Source of the DNA: Sva-07 sp963707515
GTDB taxonomy: Bacteria > Actinomycetota > Acidimicrobiia > Acidimicrobiales > Ilumatobacteraceae
Assembly (NCBI GenBank): GCA_963707515.1
Contig: CAVPQI010000003.1
Coordinates: forward strand, 124,001 to 188,000
DNA length: 64,000 nt
Direction: 5' to 3'
The translations under genes were made by a program, and so were the position numbers. Each line of letters begins with the position of its first letter. The stretch's first letter is position 1. Below the pieces are notes generated by a model. That model saw only the letters and a list, made by a program, of their open reading frames with translations. It was not told where the DNA came from and ran no database searches. Below, piece by piece: positions 59,607 through 64,000 of this stretch.

Positions 59607-60082
59607 CCAGCCCGTCGCCGTCCGGCTGGGACGCGCTCGACGTCCGCCTCGTCGCCCTGCTGCGTTCCGCGCCGAATCTGCCGGTGGTCGAGATGGCGAG
59701 GAGGCTCCGCGTCGCCCGGGGCACGGTGCAGTCGCGCCTCGACCGCCTGACCCGCGACCGCGTCATCGTCGGCTTCGGCCCCGAGCTCGACGCGACCGCT
59801 GCCGGGTACGGCGTGCTGGCGTTCACGACCCTCGAGATCGCCCAGGGCAGTGGCGACGAGGTGGTCGCCGGTCTCGCCGCGATCGACGAGGTGCTCGAGG
59901 TCCACTCGGTGACCGGGCCGGGTGACCTGCATCTGCGCGTCGTCGCCCGATCGAACGAGCACCTCTACGACGTGCTGCAGCGGATCCTCGAGTTGCCGGG
60001 CATCACCCGCACACAGACGCAGTTGGCGTTGCGCACGGCGGTCGACCGCACGGTGGCCGACCTCGTCGCCGCGTTGCGCTGA
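59603..60082 (+). CDS. Lrp/AsnC family transcriptional regulator
   Basis: A 159-residue protein from TTG 59603: SGWDALDVRLVALLRSAPNL, then VVEMARRLRVARGTVQSRLD (HTH) and a RAM domain (VLEVHSVTGPGDLHLRVVAR). The start is fixed by the TTGA overlap with the uORF and by homology beginning here. Divergent from hppD-hmgA, so it is the likely regulator of that operon. Confidence 0.88.
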   Translation: MTSPSPSGWDALDVRLVALLRSAPNLPVVEMARRLRVARGTVQSRLDRLTRDRVIVGFGPELDATAAGYGVLAFTTLEIAQGSGDEVVAGLAAIDEVLEVHSVTGPGDLHLRVVARSNEHLYDVLQRILELPGITRTQTQLALRTAVDRTVADLVAALR

Positions 60083-60096
60083 GCATCGCCGCGGCG

Positions 60097-60558
60097 TCAG
60101 ACCGGGCCGCTGCGCCGCGTGGCTCGCAGCTCGTCGGCGACAGCGCTGGCCTCGCCGACGAGCTCCACCCGCACGACCGGCGCATGAACGACGAAGTCCT
60201 CGGCCGAGCGCGAGTGCTGGCGGTAGTACTCGCTCTGGGCGGCGTCGAACAGGCGTCGGCGCTCGGCCGGGTCGTCGACCGCGGTCGCCCGGGCAGGCAG
60301 GTCGGCGGCGATCGACTGCTTGAGCCGCAGGGTGAACGACGGCTCGGCGAGCAGGTTCGCCAACCAGTCGCGCCGCGCCGGTCGGCGGTCGGTGGGTGCG
60401 GCTGCCGGCGTCCCGCAGATGAAGAGGTCGCCCTCGACGAGCGTCGTCCAGATCTCGGTGGTGCGCGGCTCCCCGCTGTGTCGGCCGGTGGTGACGATGT
60501 CGACCGTACGCTCGGTGGCCAGCGAGGTCACGACGGCCGCGACGTCGAACGTGCTCAT
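60097..60558 (-). CDS. Nitroreductase/deazaflavin-dependent oxidoreductase family (DUF385-like)
   Basis: A 153-residue split-barrel protein: TVDIVTTGRHSGEPRTTEIW is the DUF385 signature (TxGRxSG), then GDLFICGTPAAAPTDRRPAR and DWLANLLAEPSFTLRLKQ. The family binds F420 or FMN in actinobacteria. TAACGT lies 7 nt before the ATG, so it is leaderless. Convergent with the Lrp gene. Substrate unknown. Confidence 0.85.
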   Translation of the reverse strand: MSTFDVAAVVTSLATERTVDIVTTGRHSGEPRTTEIWTTLVEGDLFICGTPAAAPTDRRPARRDWLANLLAEPSFTLRLKQSIAADLPARATAVDDPAERRRLFDAAQSEYYRQHSRSAEDFVVHAPVVRVELVGEASAVADELRATRRSGPV

Positions 60559-60627
60559 GGCGTGGACGTTAGGCGTCGCCGCGGCGACGCGACCTTCGTG
60601 TGCGGCCCACGCGGCAGCGTCGGCGAA

Positions 60628-62229
60628 CTAGCGAAGGTCGCGTCGGGCGTAGGCGACGAAGCCGAGGGCCGTCAGCGCCACGGCGAGGGCCCCCATCACC
60701 GCCGTCGACATCCAGTTGACCGGGTCCGGCGGGGCGACGGCGACGTGCGCCCACGGCGACAGGTCGATCGCCCACTGCGGAGCGTCGACAGCGGGAGCGA
60801 GGAAACTCCACACGTAGAGGCCACCGGCGGCCCCGCCGACGAGCGGCATCGTCAACGTCGGGTTGAGGCCGTGGAGCGCGATCGCGGCACCGAAGAACAC
60901 GGCCACCAGCGCGGTCAGGTTGGCGGCAGCACCGACGGCCGCAGCGAGCGTCAGGTCGACGCCCGCCACGACGCACCCGACCCACGTGCCGACGCCGGTG
61001 AGTGCCAGGGCGGCAGCGGCGCCGACGCCGGTCGTCGCGGCGGCCGCCGCCAGCCACCGGGTGCGGCTGACCGAGGCGGCGAAGACGAGATCGAGTCGGC
61101 CGAACTGCTCGTCCTCCCACAGGCGGTGGATGCCGGTGACGGCGTAGACCGCCACGACTGCGGCGCACATCGCGATCATCGACGAGACGAAGCCCTGCGG
61201 GTCGCCCAGCGACGTGTAACCGAACTGCTGGGTGAGCTCGGCGATCTGCTCGTCGCCGGCGACGAAGTCGACGAAGGCGTCGGTGATCGCACCGAGTACG
61301 AAGCCGAACACGAACAACGACGCACCCCAGATGATCACGCCGCTCAGTCGTTGCCGCCAGGCGAACGCCAGCGGGTCGCACAGCAGCGTCAACCTCGCGC
61401 GGGCCGTTCCCGGATCGGCGAACACCCCGTCGTCGGTGTCACGCATGCCGTCGAGCGCCATCGCCGCGACGAACAGTGCGATCGGCGCCAGGGTCAGCGG
61501 CACCAGCGGCAGCAGGTGGTCGCCGGCGAAGGCCTGCAGGTTCTCCACCCACCCGAGCGGGCTCAACCACCGCAGCCAGGCGGCGTCAGCGACGCTGTCG
61601 GCGATCATCCGCACGACGTACGACGCGCCGAGCACGGCACCGGCGACGCCGGCCGCTCGGCGTCGAGCGGCGAAGAGCTGTGACGTGACGGCACCCACGC
61701 CGACGAAGGTCAGCGTCAGCAACGTCATCCCGAGCGCGAACAGCCCGGACCCCTCGACCGGCTGCCCGTTGGCGACGAAGGCCACGAACACGGCGGCACC
61801 GATGGCCACACTGCCGCCGGCGAGGATCCCGGCGTGGGTGCCGAGCACCCGGCGTCGTGTGATCGGCGCCGTCAGCAGCAGGTCCCAGCGGCCCGCCTCC
61901 TCCTCGCCGCGCAGCACGCGGGTGGCCGCCAGCAGTCCCCACAGCCCGGTGAAGATGCACAAGAAGACGCTGCCGCGCCACACGGCGAACCCGCCGGCGG
62001 TGGTGACGTCGAACGGCATCCCGTAGAGCGCCCGGACCGCGGGGTTCTCCAGCAGGGCACCGAAGCCGGACGCGGCGCCGAGGTCGGTGCGGTCGAAGCT
62101 CTGCACCATCGCCGACATCATCACGACCGACGTCGCCGCGAGCACGGCGACACCGGTGCGCGTCTCGCGGACGGCGAGTCCGGCGACGGCGCGCTCAGGC
62201 CGCGTCGCCGTCATCGCGGTCGCCGTCAT
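60628..62229 (-). CDS. ABC-2 type exporter permease (two-half, about 12 TM)
   Basis: A 533-residue permease with two homologous halves: RGSVFLCIFTGLWGLLAATR, LRGEEEAGRWDLLLTAPITR (coupling helix), then a second RLWEDEQFGRLDLVFAASVS. The EEEAGRWDLLL-type motif is typical of polyketide/tetronasin exporter-like ABC permeases. Starts within the end of the ATPase gene (about 35-bp overlap; ATG at 62214 is an alternative). Exports an unknown compound with the ATPase upstream. Confidence 0.87.
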   Translation of the reverse strand: MTATAMTATRPERAVAGLAVRETRTGVAVLAATSVVMMSAMVQSFDRTDLGAASGFGALLENPAVRALYGMPFDVTTAGGFAVWRGSVFLCIFTGLWGLLAATRVLRGEEEAGRWDLLLTAPITRRRVLGTHAGILAGGSVAIGAAVFVAFVANGQPVEGSGLFALGMTLLTLTFVGVGAVTSQLFAARRRAAGVAGAVLGASYVVRMIADSVADAAWLRWLSPLGWVENLQAFAGDHLLPLVPLTLAPIALFVAAMALDGMRDTDDGVFADPGTARARLTLLCDPLAFAWRQRLSGVIIWGASLFVFGFVLGAITDAFVDFVAGDEQIAELTQQFGYTSLGDPQGFVSSMIAMCAAVVAVYAVTGIHRLWEDEQFGRLDLVFAASVSRTRWLAAAAATTGVGAAAALALTGVGTWVGCVVAGVDLTLAAAVGAAANLTALVAVFFGAAIALHGLNPTLTMPLVGGAAGGLYVWSFLAPAVDAPQWAIDLSPWAHVAVAPPDPVNWMSTAVMGALAVALTALGFVAYARRDLR

Positions 62230-63109
62230 CGCCCTCGCCGTAGTAGGTGAGGAAGATCTCCTCCAGCGACGCCTCGGCCGAGCGGATCGCCCTCACGGTC
62301 GACGTGTCGATCGCCGCCAGCAGCGGCCCCGGCGAGCCGCTCAGCTGCAGGCGCAGACCGTTCGGCGTGCGCCGGCAGGTGTCGACGCCATCGACGTGGG
62401 CGAGGTCGGGAGGCTCGCCGTGGAAGTCGATCTCGAGCTCGCTGGAGTGCATCTGGCGCAACGTCTCGACGTTGGCGACCTCGACCAGCCTGCCGTCGCG
62501 CAGGATGCCGACGCGGGCGCACAGCTCTTCGACCTCCGACAAGATGTGCGACGACAAGAACACGGTCTGCCCGCGTTCGGTCGCGTCGTGGATGCAGCGA
62601 CGGAACTGCTGCTCCATCAGCGGGTCGAGCCCGCTCGTCGGCTCGTCGAGGAGCAGCACGTCGGGACGTCGGGCGAAGGCGGCGACCAACGCCACCTTCT
62701 GGCGGTTGCCCTTGGAGTAGGCCCGGGCCCGCTTGGTGAGGTCGAGCTCGAACCGTTCGACAAGCTCGTCGCGGTACGTCTCGTCGACGCCACCTTGGAG
62801 TCGGCCGAAGAGCGCCAGGCACTCGTGCCCGGTCAGCCGTGGCCACAGGCTGACGTCGCCGGGCACGTAGGCCAGCAGCCGGTGCACCTCGCGGGTGCGG
62901 GTGACGTCGATGCCGTGGATCATCGCCCGCCCGGCGCTCGGTCTGATCAGGCCGAGGAGCAGCTTGAGCGTCGTCGACTTGCCCGCCCCGTTGGGACCGA
63001 GGAAGCCGAACACCTCGCCGGCGGCGACGTCGAGATCGAGCGCATCGAGCGCGGTGACGTGCCCGAACCGCTTCGTCAGCCGATCGGTGCGAATGGCCGG
63101 CTCGGTCAC
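62195..63109 (-). CDS. ABC transporter ATP-binding protein (exporter type)
   Basis: A 304-residue ATPase: Walker A GFLGPNGAGKSTTLK (about 35-49), Q-loop LLAYVPGDVSLWP, signature AYSKGNRQKVALVAA, Walker B VLLLDEPTSGLDPL, switch His in SSHILSEVEEL, plus a C-terminal domain of the CcmA/DrrA type. GTG 63109 was chosen because TACGGT lies 7 nt upstream (leaderless) and homology begins there. Pairs with the permease. Confidence 0.92.
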   Translation of the reverse strand: MTEPAIRTDRLTKRFGHVTALDALDLDVAAGEVFGFLGPNGAGKSTTLKLLLGLIRPSAGRAMIHGIDVTRTREVHRLLAYVPGDVSLWPRLTGHECLALFGRLQGGVDETYRDELVERFELDLTKRARAYSKGNRQKVALVAAFARRPDVLLLDEPTSGLDPLMEQQFRRCIHDATERGQTVFLSSHILSEVEELCARVGILRDGRLVEVANVETLRQMHSSELEIDFHGEPPDLAHVDGVDTCRRTPNGLRLQLSGSPGPLLAAIDTSTVRAIRSAEASLEEIFLTYYGEGDDGDRDDGDAA

Positions 63110-63230
63110 GTCGCAAACCGTACCGACCGCCGGCAGACGCCTGCGGCACGCTGTGCGCTGCCGGGGCACTGGTCGGCGAGAGGGTGGGGGCGGGCGAGAT
63201 GGTGGGCGAGGGGGTGGGCGAGCGGGTCGG

Positions 63231-63686
63231 TCAGCTGCCGGTGGAGGTGTGCCGAGCGGCGACGAACTCGTCGCGTTGATGATCGTCGTCGAAGCAGACG
63301 ACCGCCCAGTACTCGCTGCGGCCACTCCGGCGGAGTCCCTCGATGCGGTGGTTGCCGTCTTCGACGGTGAACTCGCCGTCGCGGTACGACACCACGAGCG
63401 GCGGGGGCTGCCAACCGTCTTGGATGCTGTCGTCCATTTCCTCGACGGTCTCCAGGTCGTCCTCGCCGAGCGGCGCCAGGGCCGGTTGGTCCGGTGGGCC
63501 GGCGAGGCGCTGGAGCTCGTCGAATGGCAGCTCGACGGGACCCCACCACGACGCCTTCTGGTCGTGCAGCTGCTGGGCGAGGACAGCGTTGTCGCTGCCC
63601 GGGCTGCGCAGGAACGCCGCCACCCATGCGGCGAGATCCCCGCGGTCGGCGGCAATGCGGGCATCGTCGACGGAGAAGTCGTTCAC
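63231..63686 (-). CDS. ParB/sulfiredoxin-fold nuclease-like domain protein
   Basis: A 151-residue protein with PPPLVVSYRDGEFTVEDGNH followed by RIEGLRRSGRSEYWAVVCF, the DGNHR core of ParB/Srx-like domains. The N-terminal helix region (DFSVDDARIAADRGDLAAWV) is unrelated to chromosome-partition ParB, and no HTH is present. The open frame upstream of GTG 63686 is Pro/Arg low complexity and is excluded. Function unknown; related domains act as small nucleotide-binding enzymes. Confidence 0.7.
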   Translation of the reverse strand: MNDFSVDDARIAADRGDLAAWVAAFLRSPGSDNAVLAQQLHDQKASWWGPVELPFDELQRLAGPPDQPALAPLGEDDLETVEEMDDSIQDGWQPPPLVVSYRDGEFTVEDGNHRIEGLRRSGRSEYWAVVCFDDDHQRDEFVAARHTSTGS

Positions 63687-63733
63687 GCCGCCCCCCGTAC
63701 CCGGTTGTCCGCGCCGCGCAAACGGCGCGCCGA

Positions 63734-64000
63734 TCACGACCCCTCGTCGAAATGGGGGGCGTCGAGGTGGCGGGCGTCGAGGTGGCGGGCGTCGGGGCGG
63801 CGGGCGTCGAGGTGGCGGGCGTCGTCGTAGGAGCGCAGCGTCCACTGCTCGCTGTCGTCGAACTCCCAGGTGGTCATGCCGGTGTTCGTCGGCACGAGCC
63901 GGATGCCGCCGGTCAGCGGTCCGCCGAACCGCACCCGCATCGCTGCGGCGATGACGCCGCTGTGGCTCACCGTCATCACCGTCTGACCGGGATACTCCCG
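63734..64000 (-). CDS. Histidine phosphatase family protein, C-terminal part (runs off right edge)
   Basis: 89 residues are visible. YPGQTVMTVSHSGVIAAAMR is the second catalytic His block of the phosphoglycerate-mutase superfamily, and LVPTNTGMTTWEFDDSEQWT completes the fold. The tail is an added RHLDA/RRPDA repeat from 15-bp DNA units. The first RHG block lies outside the window. Substrate unknown. Confidence 0.75.
   Translation of the reverse strand, partial: REYPGQTVMTVSHSGVIAAAMRVRFGGPLTGGIRLVPTNTGMTTWEFDDSEQWTLRSYDDARHLDARRPDARHLDARHLDAPHFDEGS
63752..63826. repeat. 15-bp tandem repeat at the 3' end of the phosphatase gene
   Basis: About five units of GTGGCGGGCGTCGAG on the plus strand encode repeated (D)ARHL pentapeptides on the minus strand. 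Copy-number change stays in frame. Confidence 0.65.

Overview
The window reads as chromosomal DNA of a high-GC actinobacterium. Strong GC bias at third codon positions, many GTG/TTG starts, ATGA/GTGA stop-start overlaps and TANNNT boxes 6-7 nt before leaderless start codons all fit this. The gene content (atypical P450s, short-chain dehydrogenases, PEP-utilising proteins without an ATP-grasp domain, deazaflavin-type DUF385, form II CoxL) suggests Acidimicrobiia (Ilumatobacter-like). That placement is inference from gene style, not from a marker gene. No rRNA, tRNA, CRISPR array, insertion sequence or prophage was recognised.

Layout. 1-10.6 kb: catabolic genes (two PEP-utilising paralogs, an MDR oxidoreductase, VOC and TIM-barrel proteins, HAD hydrolase, amidohydrolase, SDR) with two divergent TetR genes. 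10.6-16.6 kb: an accessory island with five toxin-antitoxin modules (PIN/VapC types and HigBA), a broken lipoprotein, a broken PH-domain membrane protein, gene remnants and three families of short hairpin or direct repeats between modules. 16.6-24.1 kb: an amidohydrolase-2 remnant, a TIM-barrel protein, an overlapping SDR-ThuA-SDR-P450 operon, a divergent second P450 and a TrmB regulator. 24.1-31.4 kb: one long minus-strand operon of a sugar-type ABC importer (binding lipoprotein, double ATPase, permease) followed by a molybdenum hydroxylase (large and small subunits, no FAD subunit). 32.6-37.5 kb: urtABCDE urea importer. 37.5-40.6 kb: an MFS exporter with a leaderless uORF, a haem protein and small conserved genes. 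40.6-46.2 kb: a five-gene signalling operon (PAS kinase, receiver-HATPase, receiver-PP2C, CHASE3 kinase, Rcp1-type receiver). 46.6-53.7 kb: CMD protein, ClC-like channel, M20 peptidase, CorA, acyl-CoA ligase. 53.7-55.8 kb: MFS pump and TetR under a 28-bp palindromic operator. 55.8-60.1 kb: phenylalanine/tyrosine catabolism (phenylalanine hydroxylase, HPPD, homogentisate dioxygenase) flanked by two Lrp/AsnC regulators. 60.1-64 kb: DUF385 protein, ABC-2 exporter, ParB-like protein and a histidine-phosphatase C-terminus.

How it works together: phenylalanine is hydroxylated to tyrosine; after transamination (enzyme not seen here) HPPD makes homogentisate, which HmgA opens. The two binding-protein transporters each carry a strong RNA hairpin just after the binding-protein gene. 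The SDR-ThuA-SDR-P450 operon and the ABC-CoxLS operon share a 21-bp promoter element, so they may be co-regulated.

Caution: at least eleven genes carry single-base frameshifts inside otherwise well-conserved sequence. Most lie between 10.8 and 32 kb, one is in tetR at 54 kb, and none was seen from 32.6 to 53.7 kb. Local consensus errors are a serious alternative to real gene decay.
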